Positions 47,823-59,799 are shown, numbered from the stretch's first letter. The stretch is DNA of 64,000 bases from Lepidodermella squamata (GCA_047495785.1 JBLDXI010000007.1:1178001-1242000), one strand, 5' to 3'. Numbers and translations are program-made. Notes: a model not told the origin generated them from the letters alone.

Positions 47823-48233
47823 ATGTTATCTAACCCGATGCAGCTTTCGCTAACTATTCTAAAGTCGCTGCCTAAGCCCGCCGCCTTCGATGAAGACGAC
47901 CCATTTATTCCTCCGCCTCCTTCGGCTCAATATGTCAGTCTGGTCAGTCAACCGGCGCCGCCTAAAACGCCTTCTTTCACGCAACTTTAGCAGCCTTAAG
48001 TTTTTTACATGCAACACCAACAACAGGGTCCTTCTTATGCACTGATTAGCGCTCAGAAGCAGCTTCATTTTGCTCCGACCCCGAATTTTCATCAACAACC
48101 CTATCAGTTTACGCCAAATATGAATTTTATGCCCGGTTATCCACATCAGCCTCAGCTTCAGTATCAGCCTGAGTCTCGCCTGCTGAGACCCAGCTTCATC
48201 AACCCCACGAATCTCAAGCCACGAAACAGCTGA
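47823..48233 (+). pseudogene. Pro/Gln-rich decayed reading frame
   Basis: One frame runs from ATG 47823 to 48233 broken by in-frame TAG (47988) and TAA soon after. It encodes DEDDPFIPPPPSAQYVSL, then repetitive Gln/Pro/His text (FHQQPYQFTPNMNFMPGY). Composition resembles the tails of the zinc-finger and SANT-like genes here. Downstream to about 49130 is GC-rich sequence with open frames in several phases that looks like further decayed coding DNA, but no domain could be recognised. Confidence 0.4.
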
Positions 48234-49884
48234 GTGAAGATGGGTGGATAAATGGGTCAAGTTCGGAAGAAGAGCCTCCAAAACGTGTACCTCAGCCGGA
48301 ACCGGGAATTTGACTGACAATCATCCTCAAGTTCTTAGCCGACTGCCCAAATTCGAAAATGTCTCAACATCGCTCTGTGAAATTCGTCGTAGAGCCTCCG
48401 AACCCGAGATTTGTCTCTCAACTATGAGAGGAATTCGAGTCGTCCAAAAACGACTCGTCTTCGCGCGCTTACTATAGTGCATTGCCAATTCGGCCGACGT
48501 CCTTTCTCTGCGTCACCATTTTGGCCGTTGGATCGTTTGCCATGTTCGTTACTCGCGGGGGAGGTGGCTGCTTCAGCAGCGAACACGTCAGCGTTTCGCT
48601 ATGCCTCGAAATACCCGTGATCGGGGCTCGTCGTTTGCTGCCTATACTACTGACCCCGCCCCGCGTTTCGATATATCTCGTGCCAGTTGCCGACGATTTC
48701 AACGATAGATGTGGGACCTCCTGGCTGCTATCCCTCTTCCACAGTTTGGCAACCCTCTGGAGCGGCTGCTTGTGTACCGCCGTGCCATCAATGCCGCTAT
48801 GGTTGAGGCGCGACGCCTTCCCGTACCACTGTGACCGCAGTGAATTACGGAAGCTCTCAATGTCAGCCGATAAGCGTCTGATCCCAAGGAAGAAATGCGT
48901 CCTGGAGCGCACGATTGGCCCTCATTGTGACCCAAAGTTGGCTGTAGACATAAAGCGACTCGTCGGTGCGTAGCGCGTTTCGCGTCGCCAAGCAGCAACA
49001 CGAGTTCCGCCGCGATGTGGCCAATCTGCGTACGGTATAGGCTCTTTCGGGCCAATTTCGGTATCGCGAGGCGTGGGTCCGGCTCGACCGGCTCGACCGA
49101 CATCAGCCGCAGCGCTCGAGTGGGCACTTGAACCTGTTACGTGAAAAAGCTTTCTTTTATCCGACTATTTCAACGACGAGCCTCGTGTCTAGATAAATAT
49201 TGTGATTTCCATCCATTATTTGATCAAGAAGAACAGATCGAAATTGCAGATTTCGAAAATATTGCAGAAAATATTGCTACCAAGAGAGGTTTCCGCTCAC
49301 AATGATAATTAGGCGATGCTGTCAGTCTAGATTCTGATTATATTGAAAATCATATGTAGACGACAAACAAACTGATGCCTGACTGTCATGTTCATCGTTG
49401 CCGTTCTACAGAGCATGAAAAGAGCAGGTAATAAGTAAAATATAACATTTTTCTAATTTCTGGACAAAACTGCAGCAAGCTGCAAAAAAGTTCAGGCTCG
49501 CAGTAGAAATATTCCTTAAGGCATGCAATAATTCGTAATGATTCAGTTGCATAGCGTTTCTAGTTGCATAGTAATGGTTTTTGAGTGCCTGGAAAAGGGT
49601 GTGTAATAAATTTAAAAACAATTCCGCTGATTTTTGTCTCTTACTGCAGTTGTTGGTTTTCTGATTTGTGTCAACAGTTTTATCCATTAGTGTGGTCTCC
49701 GAAACGCTATGCATGATCACAAATCCTTTCAAACTGACACCGAAACTTCTAATCTATGCGCTAGCTTGATTGGGGGTCGAGGGGTAGCCCCAGCCAGTCT
49801 CAAATCAATAGATTTTTGAAGCTAGAATTGTTGCAAGTCAGTGACTAATATTTTCTGTTTTCATTTGAGAAATATAATATATAC
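48234..49884. other. Decayed coding-like DNA and upstream flank of channel B
   Basis: About 48480-49130 has high GC and overlapping frames on both strands, with no recognisable family. One frame contains PQFGNPLERLLVYRRAINAA and similar coherent text broken by stops. 49200-49770 is the duplicated flank also found upstream of channel A. Confidence 0.45.
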
Positions 49885-51568
49885 ATGAAAATGGCTCTAG
49901 CTTTCTTCGCAACATTTTTATTGGAGATCATCTTGGTTAGAGAAGGTTTGGCCCTGGGCAATGCCAGCAACATTTCGGCTAATTACAACCCCGATGCTTT
50001 GCGCGATTTGTTCTTCGAGCTTTGCCCGATAGCAAAATCCAGCAATCTGCCGACGTCGTTCCACAGGCAGATTAATAACTTCTCAGTACCCATCAAAAGT
50101 TACTTTGTAACACGTCTATTAGCAATCAATGATATCAGCGATGTAAAGATGAGGTATCGCAAATTATCTAGTTATCAAATTATATTTAATATTCATCATT
50201 CCAGCATGGCTTTATCCATGACACTGCGGATCTTTTGGGACATGCCGTGTGGAGAAGATATAAGAGAGAAATTGTGGCCAGGTTACTCTGCTATTAAACA
50301 AGATGTACTTGATAGGATTCAATTCGAAGTTCCAACCGATGAAATATGGTGGCCGGATATCCAACACATCAACGCTATCGGGGAATCACGACCGTTGAGA
50401 GGGTAAGTATCTCACAAATTTAAACAAATTAACCCCTCATTCTACTTTTGGTTCGAAATTCCATCTTGACTTTGTGCTTGAGCAAAATATTAGAATTTCT
50501 TAACGCGCGCTGATTGATCCCCGGATTGACTCCCGGATGAAACATGGGCGTGCGATCCATTAGATTTTCTGCAACATGTGTTTTCTGACGCAGCAATTTA
50601 CCACGACGAGTTTAAGCTCTTGGTCAATGGATATCGCGCGGAGGGCATGGCAAGGGCATTATTTACATAAATAAAAAATAATTTATGAGTGAATCGTACG
50701 ACAAAATCGTTTCATCCCGGAGTCATAGACCCAATAAATTGACTAATCAGCGGGCGGGTCAAATGAACACAATAGAAAATAGAACACAATAGAAACGAAA
50801 ACCAAAAATGGTAATTTTAAACAATTTGCTTCAATTGCTTACAGGGAAAGGTTGATAAAAGTGAGGCCATTTTGCGTTACGGGGCCGAAATTTCTTCTGT
50901 ATACTGTACGGACGTTTGATACGAACTGTTATTACTTCAGCTACATCAAGTTCCCGTTCGATGTTGCGAATTGCACCCTCGAGTTCGAAAATGAAAATCT
51001 CAGCAGTGAGGTTGATCTTGTGATCGAAACTGTTGAAGTCAATTATAACCCGCTTCGGGACGATGATATTTGGACTTTCATGGCATTCACCGGGATTGTT
51101 TATGACATCGACGGATTTCCGCATGTCAGCGTTTCTTTAACTCTGAAACGAAAATTTCAATATTACATCGGAAATGTGCTTCTGCCCATGATTACGCTTT
51201 TTGTTCTCCAAATTATCTCTCTAATTATGGACCCTGCGCATCCGGACCGGCCCAATTATTGTGTGACCGTCAATTTGGCTACCGCTGTTTTACTCACCCT
51301 AGTCTTTTCGCTGATTCCTCGAACGTCGCAGGATGTTTATTTGATCAATATCCTAGCCAGCTTCATGGTGATCTGCGCACTTCTCACAGCTTATGCCTTG
51401 ACTACCTGCAGTCTCAGCAGTTGGAAGCCCGCTCGACGAAGAATTGGAGGAAAATTATTCCATGGAGGGATCAAGGTAATCAGGGTTGTGGACCTGGCGA
51501 TCGCACTAGTTGCATTCATTACCGGCATGGAAGTTGTTACGTACTATGGAGGCAAAATGCTGACCTGA
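49885..51568 (+). CDS. Cys-loop ligand-gated ion channel B (intact paralogue)
   Basis: Exons 49885-50402 and 50845-51568 (442-bp intron) give about 413 residues. Signal peptide (MALAFFATFLLEIILV), ligand-binding domain with EIWWPDIQHINAI, Cys-loop CYYFSYIKFPFDVANC (14 residues between cysteines, one more than usual), four membrane segments and a very short M3-M4 loop. No vicinal Cys pair in loop C, so not an alpha-type nicotinic subunit. The M1-M2 link lacks GEK, so ion selectivity is open. It forms pentamers in the plasma membrane by family knowledge. Tandem copy of the broken channel A. Confidence 0.85.
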
Positions 51569-52285
51569 AGGCTTCATATTGCGATACGAACCCACTGCGG
51601 CACTTATATGTATCCAAGCATGAATTGTTACAACCCAACAAAATTATAATGCTACTGTTGTTGAATTGATACTGCAGTTGTATGTTCATGTTGTCAAGCC
51701 TTATGATACAAATGAGACAAATTGAGTTGAAGTAGCCACAGCATGGCAGTAATTACAGAGTCAAAATGCTCTCTTGAGGGTTTCTCTGCAACAGGCTCAT
51801 GCAACAGGCAAGGGTATCTCTGGTTGCACGTAACCACGCATCATTTTCAGAATTCTGCGATGATCAAAATTCACAACTTCTGCTGCCGAAAATGTTTTCG
51901 GCTATTATAGTGATTAATGACTGTGATCTGCGGGATTGCTACATGCTACATGGCTATATGAAACGATTTTTGTCGAAATCAATATCGAAGCAATTCACAA
52001 TTCGTTGGATGCGATTGCAATTTATTTCTCCTCACAGCCAGAAAATTGTCTATCCTTCATTGCTTTTCGTCACATCTGACACCTGTTAGCTATATCACTG
52101 GATTGTGGAAAATGATGTCTGCAACCCGTGGCTATATTGACCAGATATCTGGTATAAAGAAGATTTTTCAAAACAAGTCTTTCAAAACAAAAGTCTTCTC
52201 TTTCCACTAAATTTTATTCTGAAACAGCAAAGAAACCAAAAAGTTTTCGACAATAAGAGAACATTAATTGAACAAATTTTGAAGG
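51569..52285. other. Intergenic; no supported gene
   Basis: First about 110 bp match the 3' flank of channel A. The rest contains only an unsupported short frame (51799-52089). Confidence 0.5.
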
Positions 52286-52636
52286 TTATAACACTAATTT
52301 TTGGGTAGATGCAAGCGATCGCAAAAAGTTAGCGATTTCTGGGCAACCGAATTCAACAGCTTTTTCAATGGGCGTTAGGCCATTCATGGTTTTCGAATTC
52401 ACAATTTCCGGCTTCAATTGGCACAGGTACTGAACCGTTTCAAAAGATTTTGCTTCGATTGCGCTAAATAAAGCCGAGCTATTGTCCAGCTTGAAGTCAT
52501 CAAACTTGCAGAATGTCATCACATCAGCCCCAGCTTCGACAAGTAGCTTCAGAATATCCAAATGACCAAGGCCAGCTGCTCGCATAGCCGCTGTTTGGTG
52601 CCTTCGGTTCTTAGCATTGACATCGCAACCGATCAC
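52286..52636 (-). CDS. Ankyrin-repeat exon (partial gene)
   Basis: About 116 residues: CDVNAKNRRHQTAAMRAAGL, GHLDILKLLVEAGADV, SSALFSAIEAKSFETVQYL and GLTPIEKAVEFGCPEIANFL, three to four ankyrin units ending LASTQKLVL. No ATG with good context. An acceptor-like TTTTAG lies just upstream, so it is probably the last exon of a gene whose 5' part is missing or hidden in the repeat-rich DNA to the right. Similar in style to 2421-2886 and the RING-ankyrin gene. Confidence 0.6.
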   Translation of the reverse strand: MIGCDVNAKNRRHQTAAMRAAGLGHLDILKLLVEAGADVMTFCKFDDFKLDNSSALFSAIEAKSFETVQYLCQLKPEIVNSKTMNGLTPIEKAVEFGCPEIANFLRSLASTQKLVL

Positions 52637-52659
52637 TCTAAAACTTTACATGGTTTTCG

Positions 52660-52930
52660 TTTTTACGAATGCCGAGCTAAACCCGGGACAATGTTAGAAA
52701 ACCTAGTCCACGAATCGTTACGCCAGAAGTAGCGGGTCTCGCAACGGCAAACCAATCCGCAAACCAGGTACAAACCCGATACAATGTTGAAAAACCTAGT
52801 CCGAAAACCTGTACTAGCGCACCCCGGGTTCCGTCCCGGCTCGGCCTTTTCATTCAGTTTAGTCTAACCGGGAAAACCTGGAACATGAACCGGGATGCAG
52901 CTGTAACCAACGACTCTCCCCGCTCCTGTG
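52660..52930. repeat. Degenerate GC-rich dispersed repeat
   Basis: Contains GAAAACCTAGTCC twice (about 52699 and 52787) with AACCCGG-type words around them. The same AAAACCTAGTCCG word occurs on the minus strand at about 59929-59942, beside the other ankyrin locus. Confidence 0.55.
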
Positions 52931-53159
52931 GGGCTTTTTCATGGCAACCGATTAAAACCGTTCTGCATCAAAACACACAGAATTCAACATCACTTTATTT
53001 AATATGCTCAAAATGTAAATATTCTCGCTTGGCCAATGCAGCCAATCCAATGTGAAAGAAATTGTTATGTATAAATTGAGAGAGCAATCAATTCAGCCAT
53101 AAGCTTATAGCACAACAAATCTGAGGTATAAAATCTATCTATATAAAATTGACTTGACA

Positions 53160-53345
53160 TGACAATTTGAGCTATTTCAGCACAGTTTTTGAAGTGCGGC
53201 GGGCGGCGGGTGCTTCGAACAGGTGAATAGAAAAGGTTGAACAAAAGTAACCATGATGGTTTTCAGACAGCAGACAGCCTGCTCAACGTAATCTACGACA
53301 GCCATTCTTCTCATAAGCCGGTATCTGCAGGAAAACTGGTTCTCG
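53160..53345 (-). pseudogene. Broken second copy of the cysteine-rich exon
   Basis: On the minus strand one frame reads IPAYEKNGCRRLR then a stop, and further on RRPPHFKNCAEIAQIV. These match IPGFERNGVRRLRRACF and HPPHVKNCAEVAHAL of the gene at 53649. A direct repeat (ATACAAAAAAATGGCCAAAA at about 53431 and 53606) flanks this unit and may mark the duplication. Confidence 0.6.
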
Positions 53346-53648
53346 AGAACTGGATTTACAGTATCGAATCATCCGTTTGAGTTTCCTGACAAATAATAAA
53401 ATAAATCTTATGAATGTCAGAAGCGAAAAAATACAAAAAAATGGCCAAAAATTTCAATTTAATTCAGATTGAAAAACTCCAACCGTATTTCGCCGAGGTC
53501 TCATCATGCTAGAGCAGGATATCAACTCAGAAGAGCAATTGAAAAATTATTAAGGGAGATAGAGACCCGAATACGATGACTCATGGGCAGTTTTTGAAAA
53601 ATACAAAAAAATGGCCAAAAATGAAAATTAAAGATCAACACTTACTTT

Positions 53649-54221
53649 TCATTGCTTGATTTGAGGAATGAGGGCATGTGCAACTTCAGCACAATTTTTC
53701 ACGTGAGGGGGATGCATCGGCCTCTTGTTGTTACAAGTAGAACAAAAATATCGCTGTTTTCTGAGACACACGAAACAAGCTCGTCGAAGCCGTCGAACGC
53801 CGTTTCTTTCGAATCCAGGTATCGGCAGTAAAATGTGTCCGTTTGCTAGAGTGATTGCTTCCTCGTTACAGGCCCCTCCATCTTGAGATCCATCTAATGC
53901 ATTCGGCTCCCTGGAGTCATCAAAGATCTCTTCATTGACAGGTAATAAACAATTCTGCGAGTCCACGTTTACTCCAGAGGCTTGTATCGTCTTGTCATCC
54001 TGCTGAAAGGCACATCTTTTAGCGCTCGGCTGCCTCACGTTCCGCGGTTGCTGTTCTGTTTTACCAGCCTGGGTAGCGGCATAAATTCTGTCTAAAAATT
54101 TGGAAATAAAGGATATAACAGATAATGAAAACGCGATGTGCAACTCACGTGCATGAGGACAGGTTTCTTGCAAAGGTTTTTCACTAATCTCCGACCCATC
54201 GCATTGAATGGAGGCGTCCAT
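53649..54221 (-). CDS. Protein with C-terminal Cys/His-rich domain (piggyBac CRD-like)
   Basis: Exons 54221-54149 and 54091-53649 with a 57-bp intron give about 171 residues. Most of the protein is polar and disordered. The C-terminus reads RRLRRACFVCLRKQRYFCST then CNN...HPPHVKNCAEVAH: Cys-x2-Cys, Cys-x2-Cys, His and Cys in the order of the zinc-binding end of piggyBac transposases. No transposase core is present, so it may be a solo domain or part of a larger gene. A broken tandem copy lies just downstream. Confidence 0.5.
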   Translation of the reverse strand: MDASIQCDGSEISEKPLQETCPHARELHIAFSLSVISFISKFLDRIYAATQAGKTEQQPRNVRQPSAKRCAFQQDDKTIQASGVNVDSQNCLLPVNEEIFDDSREPNALDGSQDGGACNEEAITLANGHILLPIPGFERNGVRRLRRACFVCLRKQRYFCSTCNNKRPMHPPHVKNCAEVAHALIPQIKQ

Positions 54222-55053
54222 CTCAGACAATTATTATTACGATGCCTAATGAAGAGATAACACATTTAAATAATTCTTTGAACAGATTTGACCTCTCAGT
54301 TTTTCTCACATTTTCGAGGCAGGCTTGCAAAACGTGCCCTTTGAGGTAGTCAGGGACTTGAGCAGTTTCATCCAGGCCGTTCAGCTTATACGTCACTGAT
54401 AAAACGTAGCGCCATTTGAGGTACGTTTGAGGTACGTAGGGCGACTCATCAACAGTTAGGTATAAGTCTTGTCACACAGGGATCCCGCTATGATACACAG
54501 CCCCTTTTTACCACTACTCTGCGATCGGGTTCAAAAAACAGCGCAGTAATCTAAATAATTAGCGGACTATTTCCACGTTTATTTTAATTGTTTTAAAATT
54601 TGTATTTGCCTGTTTTTATGTTTTTATTATTGATTATTTTTACTTTTTACTTTTTGAAAATTCCCGCGTCCCCGCGCTTTACTTGTTACTGTAGCGGCCG
54701 TAATAGAACCGCAATCTGGGTTCGAGGAATCGAAGAATCGGCCATCGACCGTGTTAACACAATCAATATCTTCCACTTCGAGTGAACAGGCTCAGTCCCT
54801 TTTCAGTTTTTCAGGCTTTTTTGGCTTGTTGTGTGCCGTGCGAAGGAAGGGTCCAACCAAAAGATTCGCATGGTTTATACGTCTTAACATACCTATTTGA
54901 ACCAGACAATTTTTCCTTAAATTCCTAGGTGCAGCTTTAAGTTGAGATGAATCATTTCGATAAAACGCCAGTGACGACGGTTAGTTGATCATTCTGATAA
55001 ATCTGTTTTATAATTTTGTATTTTGCTGTTCTACTTTCTACTAGAACACCAAC
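54222..55053. other. Intergenic; no supported gene
   Basis: AT-rich, open frames short and featureless. Presumably includes divergent promoters of the cysteine-rich gene (minus) and the zinc-finger gene (plus). Confidence 0.5.
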
Positions 55054-58000
55054 ATGGCTAATCAGCCACTCGGGTTTTGCATTCAATGCACTTGCCCGGG
55101 ATTCTGCCGGATGGTTGAGGGAAGCCCTATTTGTGTAAATTGTGGTCACATGCCATTTCAACACTCGGTAAATCTTATTACTTTCTTTTGCTGAAACAAA
55201 ACTTTATGCGAATTGTTCTAGACTCTTATTGCCATGGACAATCAGCCTCACGCTTTCCAACCTCAACAGCAGCATCTTTATCAACAAAATCAGCCTGTCG
55301 TTCACCAAACTCACCAGCCTCAGCAGCAGCAACAGCAGCTTTATGATCAGAATCAACAGACCATTGGAAACAATGAGAATCGGCTATACTCATATGGCTC
55401 GGGCTATCCTACGGATCAACGAATGGTATCATGTGATGATGGGTTCGTTCTAAGTTCTGAATCTGAAGACAGCGATTCGTCCACGGATTTCTCGAAAGAA
55501 CATGTCATTCCATCTAAAAAAGTCAAAGTTGAAAACCCCAGTGATGCATCGAGTGGCTCGAAGCCAAAGCAGAAGAAGACAGTTTCAACTGATGGGCAGA
55601 AGAAGAATTTTCAGAGCGGGCAGAAAAGGGATCAGAAGAAAGCCACGTCATCGAAGTCTGACAAACGCCCTAGCAGCAGCGAGGATTCCACAGAAGATGA
55701 GCAAGATATCTCTGACAAGAAGACCAAGAAGTCAAAGAAGAGCAAGCATGAGGAAGCCAAAGAGAAAGACGGCGATAAGAAGAAGTTGGAAGACAAAGCC
55801 AAGGTTTGTTATTTTATTTAATTAATTAATTTAATTTAAATGGTAATCTGCAACGCATCAATTTCGTTCGATGGTACGATGTCGCCTATAAATGTAAAAA
55901 CTTATTTCCTTTTCTCTAAGATACATCGTTGTCCTTTTTGCGATTTCAACTCAACTTTTCGTAATCGATTTGAAGCTCATGTGCAGACTCACTCGTCGCT
56001 TTCTGCCGGGGGAGGGGTAGGAGTTTACAAGTGTAGCTGTGGTGGAAATTTCCCTAACCAACACAAGTATCGCGTCCACCAGGTTAAAAAGAAATGTAGC
56101 CTCTCAGGTCAAAGTCGCCCAGAAGAATGCCCGCAGCTGAGCCCAAATGACTCGCTCAGTTATGTTAATGATCCGAATTCATACCCTCATCATCCCCTAA
56201 TTCCGCCAAAGATCAAGGAACCGGTTTCAGATGACAGAGTTCGAATAATTGTGAAAGCGTGGCTGCTCCGCTTGGTTGGCATGGCGGCAGATCATTTCGC
56301 CACTGACAAAGTTGTGAATGAAGCCGCTGCGATGAATCTACAGAATGTTCGGGATATGGAGCCTCCTGGTCCTGACAAATGTCGTTTGATTAGAGCTGCC
56401 AAGAAATTGCTTTCAGCTAATGGACGTTTGGCGATGCTAAAATGCCATTACTCAGTACCATCTTTGGAAGAATTTATGTTGCCAAATGGTGAGAAAGGCA
56501 TCAGAATTCCGTTTCGCGAGTCGTTGGATTGTTTCTTCCGAAAACCCGGATATCGGGATATGTATCTGAATCCGTTGAAGAAAATGCTCAACTACGAGCA
56601 GGACTTCTGCCACACGTCATTCGCTAGAAATCACAAGCTCTATTCAGTTGATCCTAATGGGCTGGTCGTCGTGTTGTATTGCGACGAATTGGAATTTAGC
56701 AACCCCATCGGTGCTGCTAGAGGTGTTGATAAGTTACTGATTTTTCAAGTAATGATTGGTAATATTTACCCGTGGGCTCGTAGCAGCGTGAGAGCGTTCA
56801 TACCTTTGGCTTTTGTAAAATCGAAATCAATGAAAGTCAAGCATAGATTTGATAAAGAAGGCAATTATAAGGCGATACTTAGTGATTTTTTTCAAGTCAT
56901 TCGTGACTTGCAGAGTGAGGAGGGCATCGAGTTGCCAAATTCGGAAATGTACAATGTTCGTGGCGATTTATTTGCTGTTTGTGGTGATTGCCTTCAGTTA
57001 CATGACATTTGCGGCCTTAAATGCTCTTTCAGTAAGAATACGAGACGAATTTGCAAAAATTGCAAAACTTCATTTAAAGAGATGCACCTCCATTCAACAG
57101 CCAGGTCCTGTAAAGCAAGAACTATTCAAACGTACGTGAATGACTTGAAGAAGCTTTATGCAGCCAAAAATCCCGAGGATCTAAAGAAACGTAGTATAAA
57201 ACTGGGCTTGAATTATCGTTCTGCTCTTGCATCGCTCACCAATTTTTCGTTGGTAACTCAAGTGGCGTTTGATGTGATGCACATATTCGGCGAAGGCGTC
57301 ATTCCGCGTGAAATTCAGCTGATGTTGAACAGTTTTGCTAAAAAGCGAATGATCAGCGTAGAAGTTTTAAATGAAGCCCTGCTATCGTATCCTTTCCCTT
57401 CGGACAAGCCGAAAGAATTCAAAGACAATTTCAAATGTGTTGCAAATGCGAACGGCATTGCTGAACTTGCGATCAATTTGCCGTTAATTTTACGTAACAT
57501 TATTCCGAATTACGACAAAACCCCTGAGGCTTCCTGTTTTTCGAAATTGCTGCAAGCTTTTAAATTGTGTATGTCGCCGATCGCCAACGACGCTATAGCG
57601 AAACAACTTGAAAAGCTAGTTTGTAGCCATCACAGGGCCTACAAAAATCTGTACTCGTCGAGTAACATTGTTCCGAAGCACCACTATCTGCTACATTTGA
57701 GTGCGCAGATGACTGTGTTGGGTCCTCTCCGCCTCACATGGACAATGAGATTTGAAGCGTATCACGCAGTACTGAAAGCGAAGAAATATTGGAACCGGCG
57801 AAACATCGTTTTATCTGTTGCTAAATTCGCCCTCCTCCGATTTGCAGCCTCTTTCAAATTCAAGGCTGATGAAACTTCGGCGCCCGATGATGCAATAAGA
57901 ATTCCTGGTGTGAGAGAACTAGTTACGACGTATTCAAAACTAACTTATAGAAACGTTACCTTTAAGCCCGGCGATGTAGTCTGTTACCTCGACCCGGCCG

Positions 58001-58239
58001 ATCTGAAATTTGGGAGGATAACGAATATCTGCAAAACTAACAGAGGATATCTCTTGGAGCTTACGCTGTCGAAAAGTGTGAAGTATGACACAATCTTAGC
58101 CGGCTACAGCGTAGAATTCAACAATGTGGGAAGTGAAGTTTATGTAGACCCCTCCACCCTCGTTATTCCTTGGCCGATGGAATGCTTCAGTTCTGCGGAA
58201 AATTCAAACCAGTTTCAGCTTGTTTCACAATTTCTATAA
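55054..58239 (+). CDS. Large zinc-finger protein of a transposon-like family
   Basis: Exons 55054-55167, 55222-55803 and 55921-58239 give about 1004 residues. Exon 1: zinc ribbon CIQCTCPGFC...CVNCGHMPFQH. Exon 2: Gln-rich then Lys/Ser/Glu-rich low-complexity. Exon 3 opens with C2H2-like fingers (CPFCDFNSTFRNRFEAHVQT, then CSCGGNFPNQHKYRVH). A large domain follows with VVVLYCDELEFSNPIGAARG, GNIYPWARSSVRAF and LQLHDICGLKCSFSKNTRRI then CKNC, a pattern seen in many uncharacterised animal proteins thought to derive from transposons. The C-terminal part (FKPGDVVCYLDP onward) resembles a small beta-barrel. The frame is intact; function unknown. Confidence 0.65.
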
Positions 58240-58332
58240 CCCAATGGCGAGTTTCAGAAAGGTCCGAGAAAAATTTAAACGCATATTTAATTATAATTCG
58301 TTTCTTAATATTTCAATGTCACCATATAGGAA

Positions 58333-59255
58333 ATGTTCGACGACTTCCCGGAAGTAACTATGGATTACATGCAAAACCAAATCGAAAATTTGACAGCGGA
58401 ACAAGACGCGAGTGAACTGATGGTACTTAGGATGCTAATGCGCTCTAAAGTCAGGTTAGTTCATTGCATATTCCCTGAATATTTATAAAGGCGGAATATA
58501 TATAAGCGGGGCGGGCATTAAGCATAAACGATTTCCTCTAGCCATCTAAATTAATATTTTGCCATTTCCGTTCAACAGAGATAATGTGGCTGAGCTCCCA
58601 CCAAAAGCGACCAAGGAGCAAATTGGAAAACGGTCTTCGGAGATTCATCAAGTCTATAAAAATTTGTACCTTGCCTTTCCGAAATGGCCAAAGTGGAATA
58701 TGAGAGCCCGAAAGCCTTATGTATGAATTCGTAAAATGAAGCTGACATTAAATTAATGTCCCTATTTTCATTTTTCAGGGGTGGCTCCAGGCGCTAGATT
58801 CCACCGCTTCACGTGCAAGTAAGAAGCGAGCTGTGCTGGCCGCTGCTGCTGATGCTGCTCAAACTCCCTCGGCTAGTCGAGTAAGTTTTTTTATTTTTGC
58901 AAGTAATTTTTAATTCCCTGAAAATCTGTAGTTTATTTTGGTTAAAAATATCATTAAAAATGAGGTTAATTTATTTTTCATCTCGTTCACATAGGTCAAT
59001 GTTGAAGACGTCAGTGATGAGGAAACCCTGCTGCCTAACGAGCTGCCGTTGGCCCCAGTGATTATCGATCGTTACACATGCCGGTTCTGCCTGCGAGCGT
59101 GGATTAAGGGAGCTGAAGACCCAATCAAAGCCAACGGTAAGGGTTGGAAGCAGTGCCCGTCCAAGCTATGCTGCTTCTGGTTTTGTTCAAAGAAGTGCCG
59201 TAGTGCTCACGAGATGAACGACTTGTGCAAGAAGGAGACGAAGAAAAAGAGCTGA
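58333..59255 (+). CDS. Small four-exon protein with MYND-like zinc finger
   Basis: Exons 58333-58454, 58579-58720, 58779-58880 and 58995-59255 join in phase to about 208 residues. The C-terminus has a treble-clef pattern CRFCLRAW...QCPSKLCCFWFCSKKCRSAH followed by EMNDLC, resembling MYND or related zinc fingers. Upstream is a helical region (RSSEIHQVYKNLYLAFPKWP) and an acidic linker. It may be the 3' end of, or a partner to, the zinc-finger gene just upstream (94-bp gap); an acceptor-like TATAG precedes its ATG. Its last coding bases form the left arm of a palindrome. Confidence 0.6.
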
Positions 59256-59293
59256 GCTCACTTCTTCGTCTCCTTCTTGCACAAGTCGTTCAT
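59213..59293. repeat. Snap-back palindrome at the gene end
   Basis: ATGAACGACTTGTGCAAGAA onward (59214-59245) is repeated as its exact reverse complement at 59262-59293, with a 16-bp spacer holding the stop codon and AGCTGAGCT. Beyond, TCTTTGAACAAAACCAG (59314-59330) is the reverse complement of 59177-59193 in the same exon. So part of the exon was copied in inverted orientation with an internal gap. Confidence 0.9.
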
Positions 59294-59330
59294 GTCGTGA
59301 TCATGATCATGATCTTTGAACAAAACCAGA

Positions 59331-59799
59331 GCCAGCGTAGCTAATTGCTGTTTAATGTGTGGCTGATGTCTTATTATCGTGTGATAATGCGCAAACATAT
59401 TATTATTCGCGAGCAAATTATATCTTGATTTTTGTTTGTTTTGTTTGTTATTTTCCTGAAATTGTCGCGTCGTTGAAATCTATATACCGGTGATTCGATG
59501 ATCGTCTTCTTAATGTCGAAAAGTGCCCCTCAATATGTGATTATATGTCATTTCTTAGATAACTATGTCTTATTCTACTCATTTTTTTCATTTCTTCTTA
59601 TACTCTTCTTATACTCATATTATCCATATTATTATCATTTCACATCTGCAACTTTCGAAAATCCCAATAAATTGAATTTATTGGCAGAAAAATTGTTTGT
59701 TTTTTGTCAGTTCGGCGAGTTGCGGTTTAAGCCGCGGGAAAGTATGGAGCTGGGTTTCATTAACCGGGCGTAAACCGGGCCTGGCCAAAGCCGGGGCAA
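59331..59799. other. Intergenic; no supported gene
   Basis: AT-rich; one hydrophobic open frame at 59498-59773 has no support beyond length. GC-rich CCGGGC words begin at about 59760, leading into the foldback element. Confidence 0.5.

Noticed and set aside
48482-48973. GC-rich 163-residue open frame
   Set aside because: Comparable frames are open on both strands, none with a recognisable family; treated as decayed coding DNA.
59498-59773. Hydrophobic 91-residue open frame
   Set aside because: Composition follows the AT-rich strand; no signal, domain or conserved neighbour.
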